DNA of 64,000 nucleotides from Fragum whitleyi (Eukaryota > Mollusca > Bivalvia > Cardiida > Cardiidae). The notes beneath the pieces were generated by a model. That model had not been told where the DNA came from. It made no database searches and was given only the letters and a program-made list of their open reading frames with translations. Below, piece after piece: positions 54,290 to 64,000 of this stretch. Within the stretch, counting starts at the first letter, position 1, and every line of letters starts with the position of its first letter. Where the stretch lies: the NCBI GenBank assembly GCA_948146395.1, contig OX411551.1:41760796-41824795 (forward strand), written 5' to 3'. A program made the translations under genes and the position numbers.

Positions 54290-54800
54290 TGGTCATGTTG
54301 GAAGGCTAACTATAGGGCAAATTCACTGAACCAAGAATAAACATAAAACGGGGTCTGGGGATTAACTGCAGTAAAGATGTGCCTATTTAGTCAATGAAAA
54401 CAGAATATACCACTCATTGACTTTTGGAAATGGATGGATGAAAACAATCATTTTTTTCTGTTATAAAGGTCGGACAGGATCATTGAACAAAAATTAAAGC
54501 ATAATCATGGTCTGTGGATTACCGGAGGTACAAATGTACCCACACATTTATCATTGAAAAACAGGTTATAGCAATCATCGACTTTTATTCGACAGCGCAG
54601 GATGAAAATAAAATATTTTTTCTGTTATAAAGTTAGGGCAGGATCATCGAACAAAAAATAAAGCATAACCGTGGTCTGGATTACCGGCGGTACAAATGTA
54701 CCCATTTACCATGGGAAACGGGTTATAACAATCAGTGGCTTTTTGACATCGAATGATGAAGGTAAACTTTTTTGTTGTAAATTTTAGGCATTCCTTAACT
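54290..54800 (+). repeat. Degenerate ~164-bp tandem array
   Basis: CTGTTATAAAG...CAGGATCAT starts at 54458 and 54622, with weaker matches near 54300 and 54773. Each is followed by AAAGCATAA, GTGGATTACCGG-type and GTACAAATGTACCCA words. It looks like a solo core of another core-repeat element. Confidence 0.6.
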
Positions 54801-54904
54801 ATAATTATAATATTGCCAGGCTAATCTTTTATTCTAGAGAGATGTAATAGTAACTTGATATTTAATTTAGGGTAATTTCACTCGTTTCGGCTTGGAAATA
54901 TTTT

Positions 54905-55134
54905 TTAACCCTTTGCTGTTTAACCCCTGCTTTTTACGTGTCTGTGCTTTTATGATTGAGAAAACATTGTGAAAAAAAGAAGAAATTGCTTCTAACAAGC
55001 AATTTCTTCTTTTTCCACACTATTTTCTACCCTACTGAATGGTTATTTCTCAAATTAAATACACTTTTAATTTCCGTCTGCAAAACCTTTAAATTTGGAC
55101 AGGTCCAAAATTTTGTAACACAGGAAAGGGTTAA
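54905..55134 (-). mobile_element. MITE family H (piggyBac-like ends), copy 2, inverted
   Basis: TTAACCCTTTGCTGTTTAAC at the left, GAAAGGGTTAA at the right, and a central AGAAATTGCTTCTAACAAGC hairpin. It is the reverse complement of 4574-4805 with moderate divergence. Confidence 0.7.
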
Positions 55135-55727
55135 GAGCTATCGTTGTATTTCTGTCTTATCGCGGTTTCTACTGAAACTATGCGGATGATTACAACTGCG
55201 GCCATAATAATATCCTCTATGCAAATTTTCGTTACACTGAAAAGTAATTTTAGTGAAATTCTAAATCGCTTCGAACATAAAAAAAAACATGGTTCAGTTT
55301 TTACTTGCAACTGTTGCATGTTTTGCGTATCATTCTGTTTCTGCTAAAAATATTGCTTTGAAATTGAAACCTTGCACGAGCTGCTGCGACCACAATATCA
55401 GCAATTAGACAAAGATGCATTACTTTTACTTTCACTCTAGGTCAACTTAAACCCTTTTCAGATTTAAAGAAATCTTTATTAAGATTTTACGTACTAGAAT
55501 AATGTCTCTGATTCTTATTCAACTTTTTGTCTTGACTTGTGATAATCATATAATTGTCTTTGTAACGATTAATTGCTGTGATATTCATTTTTGGTAGAAT
55601 TGTGACTCTTTTTTTTGACTCACGAATCCTTGTTTTAGGTTTAACTAACAACCGCCGCATTTCTGTTATAACTAGTTTACTACTTAAACTATTGCTTTGA
55701 AATTTCGCATATGCCTCGGTGACCTTA
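55135..55727. other. Gene-free stretch
   Basis: No recognised repeat; the 62-67-codon frames on both strands at 55131-55347 look like chance. Confidence 0.35.
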
Positions 55728-57313
55728 CTCAGAGCAAGAAGTTAAGCGCCACCAGTTTTTAGACAGAAGATTTTTAAAGGCAGGGAGCCTGCATTAATTC
55801 AAAATAACAGAGATGTAAATATTGAGTTCCATTGTTGAAAATGGTATGTTGACTTAACAATTTCACAAAAATACATGGGTGGTGATAAATTTTATTGACT
55901 TTGTACCTTGAAATGTAAATGACGCATTTTCACCTTTTTTTAAAACATGAAAAACTATTGTCAAAGCCGACTTACAGTATTGTCTATGACACGAAACTTG
56001 GTTTTAGAAGTCAGATAAAACAAATGCGATTAATTCCAGTCACATCTTAGTCAGTAGCGTGTGTTAGATCCGTGAGCATTGATCACTGCGCGCACCCTCT
56101 GGATGGATTTGCTGCCACTCCTGGTGCAGTGCTGCTTCTTACTCAACCACATTTTGTACAGGAGGCTCTCTCCGACGTATACGGCGCCCTAAAATGTCCC
56201 ACAGGTGCTCGATGGGGTTAAGATCGGGACTACAAGCCGACCATGGTATTGTGGTGATGGCTTCACGTTGCATAGCGTCCGCCACGACTCTTGCTCTGTG
56301 GGGTCTGGCGTTATCACCCATGTACACTGGTCTTGTTCGAAGAGGGTGATTGTCAAAATGTGGAATTACCACTGGAAAAAGGATGTTATCGCGATATTTA
56401 TCGCCAGTCAATGTTCCTGGAACTGTCACTTGGTCCAGTTTACAGCCGTAGGAGACACAACCCCATATCATAACGGAGCCACCGCCACCCTGATAGGTTG
56501 GTTGGACGTACTTTGGTGCAAATCGGGTGTTAGGTTGTCTCCAAACACGAATTCGGCCATCGGTGACACTGACATGCAACAACATCCTGCACTCATCTGA
56601 CCAATGGATCCGACGCCATGATGCCAAGTTCCAACGTGCCCTCGCTCTACACCATATTAGACGTTCATTAATGTGTCTCTGTTGTAACTTTGGACGTTTG
56701 AGGGGTCTTCGTGCCTTATACCCAGCCATCCGAAGTCGATTTCGCACTGTTGAAATAGAGACCCGTCTGTGTGTATTCCAGTTGTCCCTAAGTACAGGCG
56801 CACTGGTGAAGGGCAGACGTCTGAAGTGACGCAAAAGTGCTCTATCCTCTCGAATAGACGTTACTCTAGGGCGTCCAGATCTGACACGGTCCTTAACGTC
56901 ATTTGCCTGTGCGTGTTTTAGTACCAGACGTGTTATGACACTGTGGTGATACCCCAGCTGTCTGGCAATGGCTCTACAAGACATTCCAGAATCTCGCATT
57001 CCAATTATTCGCCATCTTTCACTTGTAGACAATCTACGCCTTGCCATGACTGAGTTTCGAATCGAAATGTAAACAATTGCACGAGCTACACGATGTAAGT
57101 ATCTCTGACAGAAAAGATGATTTTCCACTTTGCACGAGCCCTGGCTTTACAGTCATTGCACTAGACTTGCTGAATATGCACGTGCATCCGAAACGTTTTT
57201 ATCAATAGCTACTAGGTTGTTCTAACCGTTTGACAACATAGATACGTAATTCAAGTTTTCGATAGAAATTTTATTAATTTAAAACTAAGTGGCGCTTAAC
57301 TTTATGTTCTGAG
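55728..57313 (-). mobile_element. Tc1-type DNA transposon, decayed (1586 bp)
   Basis: TA on both sides (55726-55727 and 57314-57315). Inverted ends CTCAGAGCAAGAAGTTAAGC and, in reverse at the right, CTCAGAACATAAAGTTAAGC, continuing through GCCAC and an AGTTTT-type stretch. The transposase gene has a stop and a deletion near its end, so the copy is not autonomous. Confidence 0.9.
56051..57047 (-). pseudogene. Tc1-like transposase pseudogene, DD34E
   Basis: The start taken is the ATG at 57047 (MARRRLSTSERWRI), which matches family starts better than the upstream ATG at 57128. It has a helix-turn-helix region (RAIARQLGYHHSVITR), a GRPR motif, and D in HWSDE, D in MGDNA and E in SPDLNPIEHLW, the last pair separated by 34 residues. 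The frame hits TAA at 56139, after VQNVVE and 302 codons. Beyond it, EAALHQEWQQI-like sequence continues in frame. The typical family ending AVINAHGSNTRY then appears one frame over, stopping at 56051, so a small deletion has also removed part of the C-terminus. The catalytic core is intact. Confidence 0.9.
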
Positions 57314-58062
57314 TATATTAGCATCTAGGGAGCGATTTATTACTCTAACTTATCTGGATTAAACTCGTTACAGATACTAATAACATGCACATACAGTTAT
57401 GGCTTTGTGTGTAAGGACAGAGAGAGAAAAAATCTGAAACGGATTTAAACGTTGTTTTCGACTGCTGATCGAAATTCATTGTCGTTTAAAGATGTGCACT
57501 CGCGCGCTTAACATTATTCAAAATATCTAATAAAATCTAACCTTAAATGACAGTTTAATGCCAAACCTCGCTCGTAAAACGATTTAATTAGATATTTTTA
57601 TCCAGCATTTTATCATAACTACCGTTTGAAATATTTCAGAACCAAAGCAAATCCTCATTACAAATAGATATTGTGTGAATCTTGAAGCGCAGTTTGGCAT
57701 TTTGTTATATCTTAAAATATTTTGTTTCCTTCTTAGAGTTTTTTGTAACAATGCAATAATAATTACAATTAATCACAACTAATCACAAATGATATGATAT
57801 AATGATGGCGCTTCTGATAACAACTACGTGCACTCTACTTCTTCTACGTTATTATCATTTATAAAAATAATAACAGCAATTATATTTTTTATCATTATCT
57901 CGATTATTATTGTTATTATCATTAGTATTGTGATCTAAACCTATTGTTTTTACTTCGATTTGGAAAAAAAAGTTGTTACAAATTATATTAATCCCCCACG
58001 ATTCTGATTCCTGAAAAATGCATTAGTGCCCGTGCTGAATTAAAAACCAATGCAAGAATCAA
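57314..58062. other. Gene-free AT-rich stretch
   Basis: AT-rich with short TTATTATT-type runs after 57890. No gene is recognised. Confidence 0.4.
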
Positions 58063-58138
58063 GATCGATAGTCGCTGCCTGAATCGAACTCTGGTTCAAG
58101 AGCCCGACGGTCAGCCTCTTTACCTCGGACACCCCATT
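58063..58138 (-). repeat. tRNA-like sequence (SINE head or pseudo-tRNA)
   Basis: On the minus strand: GTGTCCGAGGTAAAGAGGC (A-box-like) and AGAGTTCGATTCAGG (B box). The arms do not form a full cloverleaf by eye. It directly abuts the ATC microsatellite. Confidence 0.4.
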
Positions 58139-58140
58139 AT

Positions 58141-58375
<235 letters not shown>

Positions 58376-58384
58376 TTCATCATT

Positions 58385-58475
58385 AAATTATTATTATTAT
58401 TATTAATATTATTATTATTAATATTAATATTATTGTTATTATTATTATTGTTATAATTATTATTTTATTTTCGTT
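58385..58475. repeat. (TTA)n microsatellite
   Basis: Imperfect ATT/TTA repeats directly following the ATC tract, separated by a short ATATTC/TTTTCAT bridge. Confidence 0.85.
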
Positions 58476-59628
58476 TTTATTTTCATTATTATAATCATCA
58501 CATTCTCTTTCATAAAAAGTGTAGATTTTTTTTATTATTTTTGGCTCGAATATGATGGTTTTTGTTCATGCGTTTGTTTTATCGCGATTCTATAGACTCC
58601 AAATCAGTACCCAGTCATGTACATTTAGCTCGGGTTGAAAAACTGATATAATGAAATCAAGAATCTAATCTTAGCTGAGAGATTGGAGTTAAAAAGCCTT
58701 CCCATTTATAATATGGGGTATAAATCAATACGTTTTATATATCATTATTCCGGTACTAAAATGTTGTAAATGTAGTAATGATGTACAGACAATTACAACC
58801 CTTTAGCGTTTGAACGTCGATATATCAAAGAAAGATTGATCGATTAATTGATTTCCATCAGATCAAAAAGGTTGACCTCCATCGACCTTCTACATGCTCG
58901 GTTTCATTCTATACAGGTCTACATTATACGAGACCCTTTCTAACCCTTTATATGCAATTCACGACATAATGCAATGCCTATTTAGCAGAAAATAAAGACG
59001 AAGACCAGCCTGCATATACGTGCAGTCTGATCTAAGTCTACACTGTCTGTTTTCTACGCAATCACTGTGGAAAACCCCTAAGCCAGAATGTTTGCTAAGT
59101 TCAAAATTTGTCAATTTGTTTTAAACAAAATTTCAAAACCAGCATGATAAGGTTATTGAACATAAATTTGTGGATGGTACCGTAATTGAATTAGAAAAGG
59201 TGCGACCAAGTGTGTTACAATAAAATCCAGCATCCTTTTGACGGGATATTCTATGATAAAGAAAATGAAATTGGACCGATTTTAACGGTCTGAGTAAAAT
59301 ATGGAATTAATCCCAATTTCAACGATCCGTTACCCGCTTGAAAAATATAACAAAATGAATTCCTTTAGTGCTTTCTTAATATCTATGTAGATATTTTGGC
59401 GTTTTACAAGTTCGTGACAGAACATTTTGTTATCAAATTGTAAAATGTCCAGTTTTAATCTCACCCTGCATGCAATGTTAAAAAAAATCATTGAAAGTGA
59501 ATTCCAAAATAACAAAAAGTTATTCGTCTGCTCTAGGTACATGTATACAACATGTCTGATCCATTCGAAGATATTGACCATTTACCATTTTCGTTTTTCT
59601 GGAATACAGATAGCATTTTTATTGAATG
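58476..59628. other. Gene-free stretch
   Basis: CAGCCTGCATATACGTGCAG near 59006 forms a small hairpin. No gene is recognised. Confidence 0.35.
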
Positions 59629-59838
59629 AGCCTATGCATGGAACTTTGGCGTGTTCGAAAGGCACAACCATTTAGCAGCATAGACAGTCAAACAATAAAA
59701 TAAGTATATTCTCTGGTCATTTTCAGAGGGGAAAATAACCCGTCTGTCTGAGGGTCAGAGGGCCAAGAGAAGCCTCAGTTTTGCTTTGCATACATGTTGA
59801 ATATTTGAAAATGTCACTCACTGGCTAAAATTCATTTT
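59629..59838 (-). mobile_element. MITE family K, diverged copy 4
   Basis: GAGCCTATGCATGGAACTTT at the left and TTTGAAAATGTCACTCACTG at the right; the interior AGCAGCATAGACAG matches copy 1. Confidence 0.45.
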
Positions 59839-60231
59839 CGGGCATGATCCATCAGAAAAAGTAGTTAGGCTATATGATTTTATAAAATCTTAGGACTTTC
59901 TCTAATTAAAAAAGAAAATCTCATCGGAGAATAAATTCATATTAATGCATATGTAAATTATTTAGAGTTTTGTTATCAATTTCGTTATAACATTTTTACA
60001 CAAAATATAAATGAAAGAAAGCGACTCGCTGCCTCAAACCCAGGGATATATAGAAGAAGTACTCGCATTTTATTGTAGCGCTTAATGTGTTTATTTCTCA
60101 AATTGTTTGATTGTCACAAAAAACTGTGTTCAATAACTCCAGAAAAGCAAAACGAAGTTCTCTTCATCCCTTGATAAATGTTCTTTTTATAGGCACTATG
60201 CATCATTCAGACAACGAGAAAGGCGTTAACC

Positions 60232-62084
60232 ATGGGCGTGGCAATACTCGGGATCACTTCATTTCTGTATTTGAAACTTGCGGTATTAAAAGGTAACGTA
60301 TATTGCAGCATTTATGATGTGTTAACCCATTATGATTGTAAACTCGGCTTTTTTTTTTAAAGAAAACCTAAAGTATTGCAATATCCTAAGTGCCGTCGGC
60401 GATGTCGGTGTCGTCTTGGTGCGAAAACTTAGGCATTTTGTGATATCTCTGGTTTTTGCTGAAGGTTTTCAAGACTCAGCTCTCTATTCTTTCATTCCGA
60501 ATACTCACTCGAATCTATCAAAAAAGCTCCGAAATCTTCAGAAAATATTTCGAAACCGGCCAAGATGAACATAATATATATAATCTAATTCAAATCGATA
60601 GAATTATTCCACGGTTTTATTGGCTTTGGTTCATTTTAAAGTTCATGGTGGGTCCATGAAGACACACAAACAGAAAAGTGCATTAATTTTATGATAGGTG
60701 GGGGGGGGGGTAATAAATAAAGCTAATTTTGTTCATCTCATTTCAGTACAAACTCGCTCGTCAATTTCGAGATTTTCTTAACTGTGACAATATGTTCTAC
60801 AGAAATTGACAACAATATCAGAGGAACAACGGAACTGTGTTGAAAAGAAACCAAAAGAACTTGTCTTATTTAGTGTCATCTTATTAAGAGTTCTGAATCC
60901 TTTAACGTTTTATATTTCGCAAATTATTTTATATTTTTGATATCTTTCCAGTATCTATTCGGTCATCCCACCACAATCACATCCATCTACGTCCATTCAA
61001 CTATTCGGTAGGAAACTTTGGACATCTGATATCTGCCGGACCAGAGATATGCATGACTTCTGTAGAAGACATGAATAAAAGAATCGATCTAAAAAATGAA
61101 GCTTGCAGAAAACTAAACGTTACAAAAGAAAATGTTGGAAAAATTGGAAAAAGACACCTTCCTTACATGGCCTATGTAAAAGATTTTAATCTTTCATATT
61201 GTAGTGTTGGCAAGGCGGGTGGTACTTTCATTAAACAGCTTTTTCTACTTTTGGTGGGAACAGAAAATGAGACAGACTCGATAGAATCTTCTTCTAGGTT
61301 AAAAACCCATGGTGATACATATTTTCGTTTCACAGCCCCGTACGAAAATGAGACACTTCCTAATTTCAAACAACTCGTTGTCGCCAGAAATCCCTTTTCT
61401 CGCCTATATTCAGCTTATATAGACAGAGTTTCGATGCCATCCCAAACTGGACCAATACGAGAAGGTGCTTGGTGTTTCTATGATGTAACATTTGAAGATT
61501 TTTTGAAAATCGTAGTTAATAACACAGACAAGGGTTATATGGAACTGCATTGGAGTCCAATTTATCATCTTTGCCATTCATGCGATGTTGATTTTACCTA
61601 CATCGTAAGGCATGAGTCATTTAATGCCGATGTTCGTTTTATAATTGACAGTCTGCGTCTACGTCAAGAGAAACGCGATGTCGTGAAAAGAAAACTAGAC
61701 AAACCACGCATGGAGTCAGCCATTCAAGGTGTTGTGAAAGATCTAGTAGAAAGTTCTACACAGGAATATCTGTTACCCGGATGTATAGGATGGTATCGTA
61801 TGTGTCAACGAATATGGTACGCCTTTCAAGTTCAGGGCTACATAAAAGAAGGCGTTGATTTACCAAAGGAGATCTCAGACACACCTAGTGGAAAGATACT
61901 TTTAGAAACAATATTCAAGGCGATTAAGGAGAATCCAATGACTCAGACAGAGATCAGATTGCAACGTAACCGTTTGTTAGCGAGTGCTTATAAAAGCGTA
62001 AGCAAAAAGACTATCGAAGAGATTAAAAGAGTGTTTAAAGCAGATTTTGAAATGTTTGGATACTCGACTCAACCCCCGGTATAG
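60232..62084 (+). CDS. Golgi carbohydrate sulfotransferase, two coding exons
   Basis: Carbohydrate sulfotransferases of the Sulfotransfer_2 (HNK-1ST/CHST8-14) family move sulfate from PAPS to glycans in the Golgi lumen. Coding exon 1 is 60232-60292 (ACCATGG start, donor AAAAG/GTAACG). Exon 2 is 60952-62084, after acceptor ATCTTTCCAG. Both junctions are phase 1, so the frame is kept and gives about 397 residues. Exon 1 supplies MGVAILGITSFLYLKLAVL, a type II anchor. Visible motifs: 5'-PAPS loop CSVGKAGGTFIKQL at about 104-117; 3'-phosphate site VVARNPFSRLYSAYIDR at about 163-179; HWSPIYHLCHSCDVDFTYIV at about 220-239; C-terminal FKADFEMFGYS. Five N-glycosylation sequons fit a lumenal domain. 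An ATG within exon 2 (61053) would give 343 residues with no anchor. Acceptor substrate unknown. Confidence 0.85.
60293..60951 (+). other. Intron of the sulfotransferase gene
   Basis: Bounded by GTAACG and TTTTGATATCTTTCCAG, 659 bp. It holds a reverse family A MITE. An in-frame TAA at 60903 closes the exon 2 frame upstream of the acceptor, supporting splicing here over read-through. Confidence 0.6.
60440..60788 (-). mobile_element. MITE family A, reverse, inside the intron
   Basis: CTCTCTATTCTTTCATTCCG, AAAAAAGCTCCGAAATCTTC, AGCTAATTTTGTTCATCTC and the end TTCGAGATTTTCTTAACTGT. Diverged, with a G-tract at about 60700-60710. Confidence 0.55.
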
Positions 62085-62189
62085 TGATTGTGTTGTCAAT
62101 CTTTTACTATGATACAGAGTCTCTTTCAAATGGCAAATTCGCGAACGCATTTTGCACGAAGCTGAATTCAAATTCTAGTCGATCACTTA

Positions 62190-62195
62190 AATAAA
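62190..62195 (+). promoter_or_regulatory. Polyadenylation signal of the sulfotransferase gene
   Basis: AATAAA 106 bp after the TAG stop, the first such hexamer downstream. Confidence 0.6.
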
Positions 62196-62199
62196 ACAT

Positions 62200-62785
62200 G
62201 ACCAATATAACCTAAAGCTAATTAATATGAGTATCGAACTACAATTAGAGACTTTTATATACATAAATAGATAGTATCTTAAAGTCTTAAATTGGATTTA
62301 GTTTTAATGATATAGTATAGATCAAAATGGTGTTCTGTATTTCAACACAAGAACTTCAAATATTCATTTTTTTATGGTCGTTCATAAATAAAAGAACAAG
62401 GTGGCAAATTGTCACTAGATACACTGGTGGATGTCGAAGTTTAAAAAAAAAGAAAATTACTATACAATAATAAGCTTCATTGTGGGTAGAGTTTCGCTTC
62501 TTGCGCACTGTATTCCGTTATCATGAGAGGAACATAACTGCCAAGTTTCAAGTCAATCGTACGTAAAGATGATTGAGTCACTGTAAATAACAGAAAAATA
62601 ATATGAAAATGGTTATTTCTATTCTACTCAAGATTGTCTCAAGAAAAACCGAAAGTAGAAAGGTTTGTTTCGCGAATAGATATTCACAAGAATCTTTCAA
62701 ATTACAGCTTCAATGAAATTTGACTAAAATGGCTCAAGATGAGAGAGAATGGTGACTTTCTTAATGTGTTATTCCGCATCCCAGC
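62200..62785. other. Gene-free stretch
   Basis: AT-rich 3' flank. ACTGCCAAGTTTCAAGTCAA near 62540 resembles core units of core-repeat elements, but nothing more is visible. Confidence 0.35.
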
Positions 62786-62990
62786 CATATGTTGTGGGTA
62801 TTCATTTGAATCGTCTTCATCAGAATTGGATTGAATTAATTGAATTACCTCCCTTGTCTCCAATGGCCTTGTCTCCAATGGCTCCAGAAAAAAGAGAATG
62901 ATGACTATCTGCTATTCCACATCCAAGCCCTATGTTGAGTCTTTATGAGACAATTCAAATGGATGCCGCCAACATAGGATTTGATCGACT
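62786..62990. mobile_element. MITE family L, two partial copies
   Basis: CCATATGTTGTGGGTATTCATTTGAATCG-type half at 62786-62820 (broken by changes), and CCCTATGTTGAGTCTTTATG with its inverse at 62935-62985. Confidence 0.4.
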
Positions 62991-63299
62991 TATATATGTT
63001 TTTTTCGTTTTGAAAGTGAAATTACTCGATCTTTTTGAGGCTCTGGTTTAATATTAAAAGACTGACGTCCTGTGGAGGGTTCAGAAAATTACGATAAGGG
63101 CGCACTAGATAGCATTTTTTGTTTGTTTGTTTCGCAATTTAACCATAAATGTGGCACTTAATGTACAATAGTATGCATTTCGCAATTTTAAGAAACTGTC
63201 AAGTAAAAATGTTCATCTTAGATAAATTTTACGTACCGTATCGACTATGATCGTAATGCAAGGACAGCGCAGAATGAGCAAGAATCGAGCTTGTTCACT

Positions 63300-63600
63300 T
63301 TAAGATAAATGTCTTCTTGGTGAAACTGTCAATCCATCTTTTTGTGCGTGTATATAAATCAGCATGTCGAAGACCAGCGAGTTATTGTCATGACGTTGAG
63401 TCCACCATGCGTCCGTTCGTGTGTTCATGCGTGAGTCAACTTTTCGTTTAAAAAACCATCGCCTTCCGAACCATTTGGCGAATTTCAATGAAACTTAGCA
63501 GATACGCTGCTTGATGAAGAAATTTTGGTTGACCCCGATATACGGGTGTTGCAGAGTGGGGCTTATTTTCACTGACAAATGTGTATAGAAATTCACCTAC
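63300..63600 (-). mobile_element. Core-repeat element fragment, reverse
   Basis: A decayed GCGTCCGTTCGTG microsatellite, then AACCATTTGGCGAATTTCAATGAAACTT-like core words (split by mutations), reading opposite to the element at 46725. Confidence 0.4.
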
Positions 63601-63765
63601 CAGGCAATTTGGGTAAACTCCTATGACATGTTAATTAAGTGAACCTTCAGTAAAATTGTCGAAGACAATTATTGATTCTTACTAAACTTGATTGGAAAAA
63701 AATGATGTCTGCAATGTCTGCTTTTTCTGATGCACTTAATTGCGCGAACGTGAGCCAAATGTCTC

Positions 63766-63910
63766 AAAATTGACAAATTTTTGAGACAAAAATCAACCTC
63801 AAAATTGACTAATTTTTTTTAGACAAAATCAACTTCAAAATTGACACCTTTTTTTTTAGACAAAAATCAACCTCAAAATTGACAAAGTTTTGAGACAAAA
63901 ATCAACCTTA
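63766..63910 (+). repeat. Short tandem array, ~38-bp units
   Basis: CAAAATTGAC occurs about four times at 35-40-bp steps, each followed by T-rich sequence, AGACAAAAATCAACCT or variants. Confidence 0.8.
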
Positions 63911-64000
63911 AAAGGAAAAGGAATAATCATGGGACAAGTCGGGGATCTCGTTCGTTGAATAACCCTTTTTTCTTAGCAAAATGTTAATCCTGTAAAAAGA

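Noticed and set aside
55728..55765. A 5S rRNA-like word (AAGTTAAGCGCCAC)
   Set aside because: It is the inverted terminus of the second Tc1 element, repeated in reverse at its other end.
61053..62084. The ATG at 61053 as the true start of the sulfotransferase
   Set aside because: The frame is open 33 codons further upstream to a good acceptor, and the short form would lack a membrane anchor. It remains possible as an alternative start.

Overview
The window looks like a piece of nuclear genome from a bivalve mollusc. It is AT-rich and gene-poor, and one clear gene has a split reading frame with consensus splice sites. Most of the rest is interspersed repeats of kinds described from bivalves: elements built from tandem core units, a GACG-type microsatellite and a 3' stem-loop, tRNA-derived SINEs with a long conserved tail, and many short inverted-repeat elements (MITEs). 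The bivalve call is an inference from repeat style; no species is claimed.

Genes. The one confident host gene is a Golgi-type carbohydrate sulfotransferase near the right end (60232-62084, + strand). I read it as two coding exons whose join adds an N-terminal membrane anchor. Two Tc1-type transposases are present: a fully open DD34E copy inside well-preserved inverted repeats (20334-21719) and a decayed one (55728-57313). Four further stretches look like first coding exons or small genes but have no recognised product: 9929-10315 (+), 37214-37278 (-), 39161-39298 (+, mitochondrial-presequence-like) and 51799-51966 (-, signal-peptide-like). I could not find downstream exons for the last three.

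Layout. 1-9.7 kb: MITEs and core-repeat elements. 9.7-10.5 kb: promoter-like DNA and a candidate small gene. 10.5-15 kb: palindromic MITEs, a 160-bp core-repeat element and a SINE. 15.8-19.2 kb: an old ~230-bp tandem array, broken by a MITE that is itself broken by a 145-bp core-repeat element. 20.3-21.7 kb: intact Tc1 element. 22.5-27 kb: SINEs and MITEs. 27.06-30.08 kb: a MITE split by a 2.57-kb element flanked by two apparently identical 460-bp direct repeats. 30-60 kb: scattered MITEs, SINEs and microsatellites, a second Tc1 element and the candidate exons. 60-62.2 kb: sulfotransferase. 62.2-64 kb: repeat fragments and a short tandem array.

Family labels A-P (letters not all used) are my own, assigned by comparing copies within the window: A, ~440-bp MITE (about 16 full or partial copies); B, SINE; C-F, H, K, L, MITEs; G and P, dispersed repeats. 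Nested insertions give a clear relative order of events in several places.
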